Below, piece after piece: positions 35,956 through 47,390 of a stretch of 64,000 nt of DNA. The stretch's first letter is position 1. Each line of letters begins with the position of its first letter. The translations under genes and the position numbers were made by a program. The stretch comes from Hyparrhenia diplandra. Lineage: Eukaryota > Streptophyta > Magnoliopsida > Poales > Poaceae. The stretch spans positions 50,689 through 114,688 of the forward strand of contig JADLZK010008582.1 of assembly GCA_015847255.1 (NCBI GenBank). Direction: 5' to 3'. Under the pieces are notes generated by a model. It had not been told where the DNA came from, ran no database searches, and saw only the letters and a program-made list of their open reading frames with translations.

Positions 35956-36014
35956 AGTGTACCAGATCCAAACGAAAGCACTCTCAGCTCGCTCTTCTCC
36001 TCCTCCATCACATC

Positions 36015-36563
36015 ATGCCACTGCTTGTTAATAAGAAGCGCACCGCCGGTGCTGTGTTGCTAGCGGCGGCGGCTGTCATTGCCATCCTCCTCCTCCTCTC
36101 TGCTGCACCGCCACCACGTGCAGCAGCAAGCCGACGGCACTACAACTACTACGGCCATCCCCATGTTTGGTACAAAACCTACCTCGTCATCCTCCGGGAG
36201 CCACCAAACGCCGACGCCATGGACGAAGATGCGTACCGCCGTTGGCACGAGTCTTTCCTGCCGAGCACGCTGATTGCTGGCTCCTACGGCGACGAGCTAC
36301 GCCTCCTGGACTCCTACTACAGGTACGTCAGGTACGGGATCTACGCCTTCTCCGCGAGGCTGACCTTGGCCGAGATCGAGGATGTGTCCAAGAAGCCAGG
36401 CGTCCTGGGCATGCGGCGTTGCCCTCGAAAAGGGCATACTTTGGGGTGCATGACGTGCGAGGCTTCCGCCTGGGATTGTGGTGCCCTGCCCGTTGTTTCC
36501 AAGCCATCACCTGCTAATGCTAGTCAGATTGATTTGATTGCGAAACGACGATTTCCCATGTAA
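36015..36563 (+). CDS. Secreted stand-alone subtilase-propeptide (I9) protein
   Basis: 182 residues in one exon. The start at 36015 is chosen because the paralogue at 55281 is similar from exactly this methionine; an upstream ATG at 35883 in the same frame is not conserved. Residues 10-30 are a hydrophobic signal peptide or anchor. Residues about 54-132 match the inhibitor I9 fold of plant subtilase propeptides: TYLVILREPPNADAMDE, YRRWHESFLPSTL, LLDSYYRYVRYGIYAFSARL, AEIEDVSKKPGVLG. No protease domain follows; instead there is a Cys-containing tail with SAWDCGALPVVSK. Stand-alone I9 proteins are known (fungal POIA1, Arabidopsis SPI-1) and inhibit subtilases, so an extracellular protease inhibitor is likely. 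A truncated subtilase is the alternative. No frame break. Confidence 0.8.
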   Translation: MPLLVNKKRTAGAVLLAAAAVIAILLLLSAAPPPRAAASRRHYNYYGHPHVWYKTYLVILREPPNADAMDEDAYRRWHESFLPSTLIAGSYGDELRLLDSYYRYVRYGIYAFSARLTLAEIEDVSKKPGVLGMRRCPRKGHTLGCMTCEASAWDCGALPVVSKPSPANASQIDLIAKRRFPM

Positions 36564-38801
36564 TTGATCTGGTTCGGATCCGATCCTAACAAAAATAAAT
36601 CAAAGCGCAGTGTGGTTTCATTTCCCTTGATTCTCTTTCAATCTGCTCTCGATCAATTCCTATGGAATATAAGCACCAAATCAGACAGCTAATTTGTCTA
36701 CAGAAGAAGTTCAGTTGTCATCACCAACAACACAAAAACTACAGTGACAGCACAAGTGATGGCTGCACTGCTGATAGCAAAACCCTATTGCCTCTAGGTC
36801 AGCACACTGGGACTACTACCTCTAGCAGCACAGTTGCATACGACTGATGGTATGAGTAAAACCTCATTAATAGTTAAACTTTCATATTAGCAGCATCCTT
36901 GAAGCTGGAAACTGATTGTGTGGTGGCACAAAATGGAGACTTGAGCTTGTTTGTGTCATCCACATGCATCGCACTGATTGTCAGGTTAATGAACATGGCC
37001 CCTATAATATCTTACTTTTGTTGCAAAGTGTCCTATTTACTGGTTCAAGTAATTTACTAATTAATTTGAACATGATTTAGTGGTCAGGTTAATGAACTCA
37101 AATTGATTATCTGTGAACCTGGTGCTGCTTATTTGCATGTTAGGTTGTCTTTGGCTTACTGCAAATAAAAAGTTTGTCTTTGAAGAGGGTATTTATTTAT
37201 TTTTTGAAAAAGAGAATTAATGCAGTTTTTGGTTTGCCAAGAAATTTATGCTTTTATTAAGTGTTTTAGTGCCTAGTTTATACTGTAATTGCAAATACCA
37301 TTTTTAAACTTGAAACGAAACTAAGTCAGATGGTGTGATAATTTTTCGTGGATAATGATTGCCAATATTCCAGTCAACATCATTATTTTCATCATTACTC
37401 TATGCTATGGGACATCAAATTCATAATTACTGATACAGGCTATGTGATTCCAGTGACTGTTGTGATAAGGTAGTCCTCCTATATGCAGTTTGGCAGAAAC
37501 ACGATAACCATTGATAAGGCGCTTTTCTGATAATGCTTCGAAGAAAGTGATAATAATTAAGTAAAATATCGAGGCACTTTGACATGCATCGAACACCTGA
37601 TGCGCAATATAATGTCACTCTTATGTGTTGCCGGACTTCCTAGAGTACAATTTTTAAGTAAACTGCAGTAGAGTTGCTACAGTCATTTGTTAATGGCACT
37701 CATTTGTTGGATTAAGTTAATTCAGTCACATGATACAAGTTTCAGTTAGCTGCATGTTTCTGTCAATTGGTTTGGTACAGGTATCTTTTCTCTTACAACT
37801 TTCAGTTAACTGCGTGTATTCAGACAATTGGCTTGGGCCAAGTTTCAGTCAACGGTTTTCACACAATGTCTCTTGTCCAGTTAAGTGTGCAGAAGTCACT
37901 AAGAATGTTAGTTTTATAAGCGGGAACCCTGAAATTCAATTAGTTTCTGTGTGCTCAGATGAAATACAATGAAACTCCTCACTTCTCTCTTTTAATTTGT
38001 TTTATTTTTCTATGGGTGTTGAGACAAGTACTCAGGTCTTTCAGGTTCTTTATGCATTGACAGTTTGGTATTATGCGTGTCTTCTCGCCCTTCGGCTAAT
38101 TATCTTGTTATTGTACTTTTTTTATCACATAGTGCTTAAATATAACTTCAACTGGTGCTTACTGCTGGATTTAAGGTGTGCTTGCTAATGAATAATAGAT
38201 CAGTAAGTGCCATGTGTTGATTTTGTCAGTGTCTTCTGAATGTGGCTTCATGGATGTAGACTTCAGAGTGATGTAGATTCCAGTGCCATGTGTTGATTTT
38301 GTCCGTGTCCATATCAAGTAAAAATATGTACAGAAGTTCCATATCAAAGAAGCATGACCAAAGGAGTCGCTGCATGGCCCTGGGTTTAGGGTTTTGGCCG
38401 ATCGCTGGTTAGCTGTAGCGGGCCTGACTGCTGGCCGGCCAGCTGTGTCGTGACCAGCGGTGGCCATCGTCGGCTTGGTTCACGTTCCGCCGCACCCAGG
38501 AAGAGGAAACTCATGCACATGCACAAGCCGCCGTCAAAATTTACCTGTCGGTGGATCACGGGACATAGCATATTTACACTTTGCATGGCCATTAGCTGCG
38601 TATCAGATACACCTTGATTCTGAATTTGTATACTTCAATGAATGATTATTGGCTATATTTTGTATAGTGTAGTACTTAGAAGCTTGTCGATACTACCTTG
38701 CTCTCTGGACATGATGATAGACACAGCTACTTGACCATGTGAAATTCCTTTCTCTACCATCTTAAACGTTTTTTCAATCTGTGTTCTCTTTGGTCTTGCA
38801 G
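36564..38801. other. Intergenic or intronic region upstream of the SBDS fragment
   Basis: The first 90 bases match the 3' flank of the paralogue at 54667. The remainder is AT-rich without recognised exons. I looked for the SBDS N-terminal exons and did not find them. Direct repeats AGTGCCATGTGTTGATTTTG occur near 38206 and 38281. Confidence 0.5.
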
Positions 38802-39755
38802 GCTCTTAAGGTTATCAAGAATCTCATAGAACACTTCCCCATAAAGCGTGCACCACTGAGGGTGCGGTTGACTGCACCAAAGCTCAATTTTAAAGGCCTG
38901 ATGAAAAAAGGTTGCTGAATGGAATGCTACTGTGATTTCAAAATATGAATCTGGCACTCACCCTTCTATTGCAAGTCTTTTTATTCCTTTTTGTTTTCTG
39001 GTCATTCATGTGTCACATGATTGCCTAGAAGCTTTGTCCATGTTACCTATTTGTCTCACATGATTAACAGCCTATGGTTGATGTTTAAAAAATCACAATG
39101 CTCCAGTTGGCCCATGGGAGGTTCCTAGCACCTGATCCCCAATTAGAAAGAATAGGTGGAGATTATGGGCCTCTGAAGTTGACTGTTTCTAGTGTTTTTT
39201 TTTTTTCCCTTTTTCGTGTTGCTGATGGGATCAATTGCCGAAACCAAAAGGCTTATCTATGCTGAACCTTATTATCATTAGTTTACTACATTTAACTGTG
39301 GATGTGGACACTTTTTACAGGTATGTGAGATTGAGCCATCTATTCTGCATTCATGTGAGGAGCAGCTGAAGGGTGTCCAAGGGAGGGTGGAAGTTCTGTC
39401 TGTCTCAGCGCATGCAGAGGGTGGCCCATCTGTGGAGCAACATGACAGTGTGGAAGTGCCACAAGCAGCTCCTGCAAAGGAGCCTGATGCTGTTGCTCAG
39501 ATAAGTCAGACAATGCAGAAACAGAGCATTTCTACTGAAAGCCAGGTCAGTGCACAAGGCAAGCCACAGAGAAGGTGCAGGGAGTGTGATGTGCTCGTGG
39601 AGGACAAGCTATACAGAGAGCACTGCAAGAGTGGGTGGCACAAGCACAACTACACACGCCACAAGAACGGGCTCCCTTCACTGAGCCAAGAGGAGTGCAT
39701 GGTGGAGATGGAATTGGCCGACTCCAAGAAGGACCTTGAAGACTACGATTTCTGA
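38802..39755 (+). pseudogene. SBDS: SBDS ribosome maturation protein, 3' half only
   Basis: Two exons of the plant SBDS gene: 38802-38970 and 39321-39755. The first codes ALKVIKNLIEHFPIKRAPLR, the family's domain II-III junction. The second starts VCEIEPSILHSCEEQLKGVQ and ends with a plant-specific C2H2-like zinc finger (CRECDVLVEDKLYREHCKSG, then WHKHN) and the family end DLEDYDF. SBDS with EFL1 releases eIF6 from pre-60S subunits. The N-terminal domain is not present upstream, so the locus is 5'-truncated. The first exon is 169 nt: an A6 run at 38904-38909 has one base too many and produces a stop after LMKKGC. The intron begins GCAAGT, a GC-AG intron that joins THPSI to VCEIEPS in frame. 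Confidence 0.82.
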
Positions 39756-42375
39756 CGAGGTTAGTTGGGAGTTCCTTTGACATTAGATCCTGTGTTCGGG
39801 TGCTAATGCTGTGTCTGTCTAATGCTTCCTATGACCCATCGTCTTCTGATCTGATGCTGTATAGTGAACCAGTGAGCCTTTGTTAGAATGAAATGGTTCA
39901 GCCACATCGCTGGACTGTAAACAAGTTAACCTGGTTGTTTTGTATAGTAGCCGAATGAACTTGGTAGTGGCAATTGGGTGCTCGTTGGGCGTTGGATGTT
40001 CTGTAATGGCAGAAGCTTATTTTGTGATGGATCAAGTTAGTTAATGGTACTACTTATGACTTGTTCTTGTTGTATTGTTTGTGGTAGCCTCGCCTTTTGT
40101 TGTTGTTACACGCCTACACTACACCTGATGGTAAGTTAATTTGAGATGGGGAAGTTGACATGAGGTGGCTTAGTAGCTGTTTTATAATATTGGGAAGAAA
40201 ACTTTTGGCCGCAGGTGATTGGAAAAACAAGTTCTCCGCAGAAAACGGCATGAGCTTGTCGAGTAGTGGTATCTCGATCGATCCTTGCAAATACTCCATG
40301 CTTGTCATAGACATCTTACTCCTATAAAAACTTCAATGTTAGCTCCTATACGCAACTGGACGATAGGGTTTTACCTCATTGTACGTATACAGATTAAGCA
40401 GTGGACGCAGCACACACGCATACATGTCCGTCCACAGCTGCCCAGTGCATGTGCACAGCAGCAGAAGAGAGTTGCCTTGGAACCAAGTCACCTTCAAATT
40501 GTCTACGTACCTTCAAATTAGCTTCATTGCTAAATATGCTAAGTAACCTACTTGAGTTGGACACTTTATTTAAGAATGACCTAACTTGGGCATTACTAGT
40601 ACTAGCTAGAACAACAGTCGCTTTCGAACAGACCTTCAATTCCTATCTTGCACTAATTTAGTGCCATATTTTTCGAGAGGTTGTGTCAGTATAAGGTGTA
40701 GTAATATAATTTCTCAAGAAACAAGGTAGAATTCAACTTTTTGTTACAATATTTATTTAGTTAAAGGGTCTTAAAATTTCTCAAGAAACAAGGTAGAATT
40801 CAACAGCCGTATATATGCGTGTCGCCGAGTGATATCGTCTGGATCGATCCTTTTACAAATCCCCCAATCTTGTCATCGACACCATATACTCCTATAAAAA
40901 ACTTCAGTGTTACCTCCTAATACACGCAACAGGACAACAAATCGCAACTGCACTACTCAATACAGATAGGCCAGATTAAGTACAGGACGCAGCGTGCACG
41001 TATACACGTACGTCTGTCCATATAACTCCCCACATGCACAGCAGCTACGCGTAAGGAGCCAGCCGAATTGGCATTTTGAGGAGCACGATATGGAGGGTGA
41101 CACGACTTGTTCATCTTTAATTAGAATTGCACCATTTCGAAGATATTGTGCCAGCATAAGGTGTATACTAATATAATTTCTACAAACATGGTAGAATGCC
41201 ACTTTGAAGTCACCTATCTCTCTTGTATGTCACTTAAGGTATTTGATCGAACAGGACAATTTTAAAATATTAAGCGGAATACAGTTGGTGTGTGTGTTGT
41301 GTGTGTGTTTATAGTATTTATTTAGTGGTCTTAAAAATTAATTGCTAGCTGTTTGTTTTAAAGTTTTAAAACATGAATATTTGGTGTAACCGTGTAACAT
41401 TCCTTTATCCAAATACTGAAACTATATATAATGGGAAAGATTTTTGAGGTAGATGACTTTAGAGATCAAAAAGCATTTTGGCTCAGAGATATACACTAAG
41501 GGTTCTCGAGAACGCGGAAAGAACACATGTGTTTAGATATTGTTGAACACATGTCTTTAAAGAAATGTCATAATCAGCAAGACCAACACTAGGAGGAGGC
41601 AGCGCCCCTAGTTTACACATTTAGTGGCTATAGGGAATGGCAATAAGCTGAATTATTATGTTTTAGCCTTAATAGATGGTTTGGCTCCTGGGCTAAGCCC
41701 ATTAGCGATTGTAACCACCCATATATACGAGAGAGACACCTAACGAGAAACTAAGAAAGTTTTAGGGTTTAACCCCTTATCACTTCTCCCTTTCTTCTCT
41801 CTCCTCTCTAGCCGCCATCTCTCTGTGTTCTCTCCTCCTTGTGCCGCGTTTCTTCTCCTACACCACCACCCACAGCCCCGCCAGCCCTGCAGTCACCCCA
41901 CTCCCTGCTAGTCGCCAAGACAGCCAAGGCGCTAGACGCAGCAGTCGCCAGCCACCCCCAAGTACAAAAGAAAATGTTGTTCCAATCCTGTATCATGAAG
42001 AACAATAAAAGTTCCATCACAATCCTTTCACTGCCAAACACAAAGCGCGCAACGCGCTGCGCTCCTGTTTCTAGTAATTTACTAAATCAAATTTAAATTG
42101 CTCAATTATTTGTACTCGTACGTAGCGCTCGAGAGAAGGATCGACTGTCGATCGATCACAATGCTAACACGTGCAGGAGTGGTATCATCGCCATTAGCAC
42201 GTACGAAGCAGGTCTTGGAGGTTGGAACTCGATCTTTGGGTCATTCTAGTACTACTAGGGTCGGTCGGGTCGATCATAGCCACACGCAACAAGCTGCCTC
42301 TGTGGATGCATGGCCGAAATAAGGAACGTACTGGCTGGCTGCCCTCCTCGATTGACGGCCGTTGGAAATTTGTGA
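39756..42375. other. SBDS 3' flank and intergenic region
   Basis: Contains the diverged local duplication described at 40236 and, at 41530-42060, a pyrimidine-rich stretch with a TATA-like CCATATATACGAGAG. The latter could be part of an LTR or a promoter, but I cannot find paired ends. No gene is supported. Confidence 0.4.
40236..41220 (+). repeat. Diverged local tandem duplication (40236-40700 and 40826-41220)
   Basis: Both parts share GATCGATCCTT, CTTGTCAT, ACTCCTATAAAAA, ACTTCA-TGTTA, GTACGTATAC-like and ACATGCACAGCAG-like blocks in the same order. A short repeat TCTCAAGAAACAAGGTAGAA occurs near 40712 and 40779 between them. Similarity is patchy. Confidence 0.65.
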
Positions 42376-42506
42376 TCGGATGAGCCGGAGAGGCAGTTGG
42401 ACAGAACGGCTAGCCGGAAAGAGCCTGGCACTATGCGAGATCGATCGATCAGGTTACACATTGTGGTGATAGTGCGTATGCACGCGACGTTTACACATCG
42501 ATTGAA
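42376..42506 (+). repeat. Duplicated upstream fragment of the 54 kb subtilase locus
   Basis: Matches 53894-54022 in the same orientation: GATGAGCCGGAG, CGGCTAGCCGGAAAGAGCC, GCGATCGATCGATC-like, GGTTACACATTGT and GTGCGTATGCACGCGACGTT. Similarity stops just before the TATA box that follows at 54047, so no gene start was copied. Confidence 0.85.
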
Positions 42507-42704
42507 AATGGAATATATGCCACATGTTGTGTTATAGAAAATGATTTGGTAATTTAGGGTTTTTTATGAAACATTTTGTGATTTTTGTGGTGGAATAAAT
42601 ATGGTGAATATATATGCATGATAAAATTTTGTACATGCTTGTGATAAGAAGTAGGAAAAAATGTGAAATATGTTGTTTCACACTTTTGGTAATACAAATT
42701 GAAG

Positions 42705-44640
42705 GACCAGAAAGGCGATTAGAAGGGGGGGTGAATAGGAGCATCTTCTTTCAAATTTCGAATCCTTGGCTCTCAGCACTCCCTCGACATGACCACACAC
42801 AAGATCGAGCAAAAGCAAAGCGGCACGCACGCTAACTCGTAGCGAGATGTCACCTGTGAAGAGATGGTCAGGCTCGAGAAAGACCGAGAAGAGATCGACC
42901 AAGAGTTTAACAAGAACGGACGAGAGCAGCAAAACGCTGCATCGTCCGCTGGGAAAAGTCGGACTGTCCCAAGGTGACTGTCTAGATTGTCCGCTTAAAA
43001 TTCTACGACCTCGAACAATCCGCAGTCACTCGAACCAAAGACAAATGACAGTCCCGTAGAGGAGCTCAAACTGTCCCGACGGCAAGTTTCACGTAAACAA
43101 ACCGATGAACACAGCCGCTGGAGCCAAAACACGTAACATCGCAGATCGTCCAGATTGGAGCCGGATTGTCCGACAATCAAATCCTCAAAACCGAATCGCT
43201 GAACAACCCCGCTGGACGAAGCACGATAGTGGTCGGACAGTCATTTCTCTGGGGGCCGGACTGTCCGCGCCAGAAATAGGGGAAGGTTTAGACTTCTCTC
43301 GTTCCTAGCCGCGGACGCCGTGATCGTCAGGGTTTGACCCGATCGCTCAGCGCCGCCTAGACGTAAGTTTACCTAACACACGATTCAAAATCGCCTCTTC
43401 CAAAATCCGTCCAAATCTTGACCAAATCTCCACGAACCGACACGAAATTTTTACCACAAGGTCACAAGGCAGTTTGCGAGACTATCCGAAGAAATCATCG
43501 CCCGATTTGATTCCAATCACCCGATCTCAATGAAAAGAGAGAGAAAACAGGAAAACTAAACCTAGACACAAATCTTGCCCGATCTACGATCTCATGAGAT
43601 TTCAATCGATTCACTTCGGTGGAAATGCTCCTTTCACGTCATAGAACGAATCGGGACAAGAAAAACGAACTCAAACGACCGAGAAATGAAGAAATCGCGA
43701 CCGAACGAGAGGGGAAAAGATGAACTCACAATGAACACAAGCACAAGCACAAGAACAACACGTAAATGAAAACCACAGAGGGCATGCACACACTAAGGGA
43801 TGTGCTTCTTACAAACATGAAATTAAAAGGTTTATGGTGGATCTCACAAAGCAAAAGCAATCTAGAGGGTGGAAACCCTAAATGAAAATGGTAAAATGAG
43901 AGATAGGGAGGAAGGACGGGCTTGCCCTCATACTTATCGTCTTTTTATTTCCTAAACTACCCCTAGACACAAATTGACCCAAACCACATAACCAAGGGCT
44001 TATATGGTCCGACTCGATATACTTTGATCCGACGGCCATCGCGCCTCTCCCCGATAGCCTTGTTTCGACGAATCTCCCCCGATGCCGCCATGTGTCGTCC
44101 GCTCCGCAAGATCGGAACCTCCGCCCGGTTTTGAGGCCCAAACCCGCAAAACCCGTCGCCGATGTTTTTGAGGCTAAAGCCACCAAACCGCCCACGGGTA
44201 GCGCATCACAGACGCTGGCCCCCCGCGCCCGACACGTGTCCCACCGCCCTGCACACCCCGGGCACCAAGTCTTCGAGCCGCCCGCTCGACTTGAACGTCC
44301 GCCGCTTGACTCGGGCCAACACGGTCACCCGCGTGTGTCCTCAAGACTTGTCAATGTCCCAAGTGTCAGCCACCACAAATGGGCCACCGCCAGCAATCCG
44401 ATCCCTTGATCCAAGCCTCACGCCCGCCCTTCCCCAAGACCCGCCGGCTTTCTAAGACGCCACGCCCCTCCTTGGTCTTCATCTCGACACCGCACAACAC
44501 AAGCTGAATAAACACGCCGCCGACACACGATGTGCCGGTCAAGATAGCCAAGCAAAGAAAGAAAAAAGAAAATAGAATGAAAATACCAATGTTGAAAATC
44601 ACTCATCACAACAGGCAAAACATAAATAGACAATGTGTTC
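42705..44640. repeat. 1.9 kb repeat, copy 1, rich in CGGACNGTCCG palindromes
   Basis: Aligns along its length with 45000-46800. It starts near AGGCGATTAGAAGGGGGGGT, passes through GGGCATGCACACACTAAGGG and CGGAACCTCCGCCCGGTTTT, and ends near CCAATGTTGAAAATCACT. Contains GGACTGTCCGCGCC-type palindromes. No protein family is recognisable in any frame. It is probably the non-coding part of a grass DNA transposon; I cannot name the family. Confidence 0.75.
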
Positions 44641-44999
44641 GCAAAAGTAATTTTCTATGAAGGATACTCTGGGCAAAAGTAGTTGATGTGGGATATGCCA
44701 CTTTGGTATACGTTGAATAGCATGAATATCAATTTTCTACTCAGTTTTTCATATTGAATCATTTGCAGTTTAACTTTGACTTGATACAAGAAATTGACGA
44801 AAAAGAAATTAATTACCTAAATATACCAAATAAATTTAAAGTTACACCAAACTTGAACAGCTTGGAGTACCACATGTTATATGTTAAGAGCAGAAAAGTT
44901 TGAATGGTAGGAGACAAAAAGTTAATATTGCAGACCTTTGCCGAAAGTGTTAAACGACCGACACTCGCAAAGAACTTATGGAGGTGAAGGACTGAGCTA

Positions 45000-46800
45000 G
45001 GCGACTAGAGGGGGTGGGTGAATAGGGGCCGCCAAAACTTTTTCCGAAACCGACCAATGGAGCTCTCACCACCTCCCTCGACACACGACGACACACACAC
45101 CGAGCAAAAAGAGTGACAACACGGTAACAAACCGGTTGCCGATGATGTCCTCGAAGGAGAGAGCACGCCGGGAAAGATCGAGCAAGAACGGACAACTCAC
45201 ACGGAAGAACTTAAACAAACACAAAGAAGTCGTAGCGGGGGCGGATGTCCGCTCACAGGCCCGACAGTCCGCACCTAGGGACAGGGGTGTCCGGGACAGG
45301 TTTGGGTTTGGAACCGCACGGTCCGACGACCACTTCCCCGAAAAACACAATTGTTCTGGACAGGGCTGCTGTCAGATCGCCCGCGGTACGCCAGAGCCTA
45401 CACGGTACGGCCGGACCGTCCGGGCGCTCAAAATCCAAAAACTACACTGAAAAACAAGGCTGCTGGATGGCCTTAACAACAAGGCCGGACAGTCCGCGAC
45501 CTGGCGCCGGACTGTCCGCGCCTACTCAGCCAGCAAACAGCAAGCACGCGCTTTGCTCGACCACGACGGCCGGACAGTCCGGCCTTCAAGTCGGACAGTC
45601 CGCGACCACCGACAGAGCACGAACTAAGGGCGATTTTGAATCGCCTTTCCACAAATCGATCCAAAACTCAACCAACTCAAAATCTCGGGTCACAAAAAAT
45701 AAGTCCGGATGATCTAGACATGTAGGTGACCAAATCCCCCAAAGAAATTTCAAGATTGACGGAGTGAATCGAGTTGAATCTCAGATCTCGTGATGAACAC
45801 ACCCAAAACAAGTTCGAACCCAAAACTTGCCCGATCTCTGATCTCGTGAGGATTCAAGTGATTCCCTTCGGTAGAGATGACCAACTCACGTCATAGATCG
45901 AATCAAGACAAGAAGAATGAACTCAAACGGCCCACACACGAAGAAATCGAATCGAGAACAAGAGGGGGGAGAGGAAGAACGCGAAGAACAAAAAACGCAA
46001 TCACAAGAACACACCTTTATCCGAAAAGCCAAAGGGCATGCACACACTAAGGGGTGTGCTTCCTATGAACAAATCACTACAAAGTTGTAGTGGGCACTCT
46101 CACACTGTCTGGAACAAACCCTAGCTAGAAACTGTAAAATGAGAGGCAAAGACGAAGGGAGGGGGTTGCCCTCGCTATATAGTCAGTTCTCCTCTTTCCC
46201 ATACTACCCCTAGATACAAATGAGCCAAACCACTTCACCCAAGGGCAATTAGGTCCGACTGAGTAAATATGATCCGACGGCCACCGCGCCTTCTCATCAA
46301 GAGCCTTGCTTCCACGCAACCTCCCCGATGCCGCCACATGTCGCCCGGTCCCGCGATCGGAACCTCCGCCCGGTTTTGAGGTCCAACCGCGGTAAAACCA
46401 TCCACCGGTGGTTTTGAGCCCCAAACCACCAAACCGGGCCGCGAGTAGCGAAGCTCGTGACGCCGTTCCCCGCCAACACATGTCCCGCCTCTTCGGACGC
46501 CCACCGCCTTAGCTCGCCGACATGGTCACCCACGCGCTCTTGCACTTGTCGATGTCCCCAAGTGTCAGCCACTACGGCTGGCCACCCGCGATCCGTCCCT
46601 CGAACCGAAGCCTCACGCCCGCCCTTCCACTAAGATGCGCACGGCACGACCCCTCCTTGGTCTTCACTCGCCGCCGCCACCGGCTCCATGACTACACCCC
46701 GCACAACACAAGCCAAGAGACACGTCGCCGACACACCGCGCAAGGTGCCGCTCAAGATAGCCTAAGCAAAGAAGAAAGGAAGAAAGAGAAAGGAAAATGT
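45000..46800. repeat. 1.9 kb repeat, copy 2, rich in CGGACNGTCCG palindromes
   Basis: Second copy of the unit at 42705-44640. The palindromes are denser, for example CCGGACAGTCCG near 45483 and 45570 and CCGGACTGTCCGCG near 45505. It is followed by sequence with TTGCCGAAAGTGTT, which also appears in the linker before it (about 44940). Confidence 0.75.
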
Positions 46801-46879
46801 CAATGTTGACAATCACCGATCACAAAAACCGAAGCACATGGGTCATTACCCGCCATGTGTTCGCGGGAGGGGAAGTCCG

Positions 46880-46999
46880 ACGGCGGGATCTTTACCGAAG
46901 TGTTAAATTTTTGCCGAAAGTGTTTTAGGTCTAACACTTCCCAAGATAAAACACTCGGCAAATCTTTTGACACTTGGCGAATCTTAGAACTCGTAGTGC
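46880..46999. mobile_element. CACTA-like terminal region
   Basis: The segment ends CTCGTAGTG at 46999, the complement of CACTACGAG, as expected for one end of a plant CACTA (En/Spm) element. The preceding 110 bases are packed with subterminal motifs in both orientations: TTGCCGAAAGTGTT, ACACTCGGCAAATC and CACTTGGCGAATC. The matching left end was not found. Confidence 0.5.
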
Positions 47000-47390
47000 T
47001 AGAGAAACGGAGGCACACAAGTGATCTCGCACCGCAATCGTCGTGACCGCTACAAGTCGCGGCGCGCTGGGTTACGATGTCCGCGATTTTCCGGACAGCG
47101 ATTGAGGCGATCATGATCCCGCTTCGTTCCGACCCGATCGGAGCCGCCACCGCCGGGCGACTCGATCCGCTTTCCCCCGCAGCCTCGTGGTACCGCGGGC
47201 GTCCACGCCCCACCGCCACCACCACGGTGTGGCATCGGACACCGCGAAACCGCCGGTTAGCCGCCCCGGCGCCGCCGCCACGCATTACACCATTAGGGTT
47301 TTGCCGCTAGGTCTTCCTAGGTCGAATTGCTTGGTGGTTGCGCTAATTGTCACGCCAGGCCATCTCTCCGCGCCATCCAGTATCGCCGCT

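Noticed and set aside
35883..36014. Upstream ATG at 35883 as the start of the I9 protein
   Set aside because: The paralogue at 55281 is similar only from the methionine at 36015, which is followed by the signal peptide.
41530..42060. Possible solo LTR or promoter (TGTTGAACAC start, TATA-like motif, pyrimidine tracts)
   Set aside because: No matching CA end, second LTR or 5-bp target duplication could be found.
46073..46095. Near-palindrome CACTACAAAGTTGTAGTG, like two joined CACTA termini
   Set aside because: It lies inside the 1.9 kb repeat without subterminal motifs or target duplication, so it is most likely coincidental.
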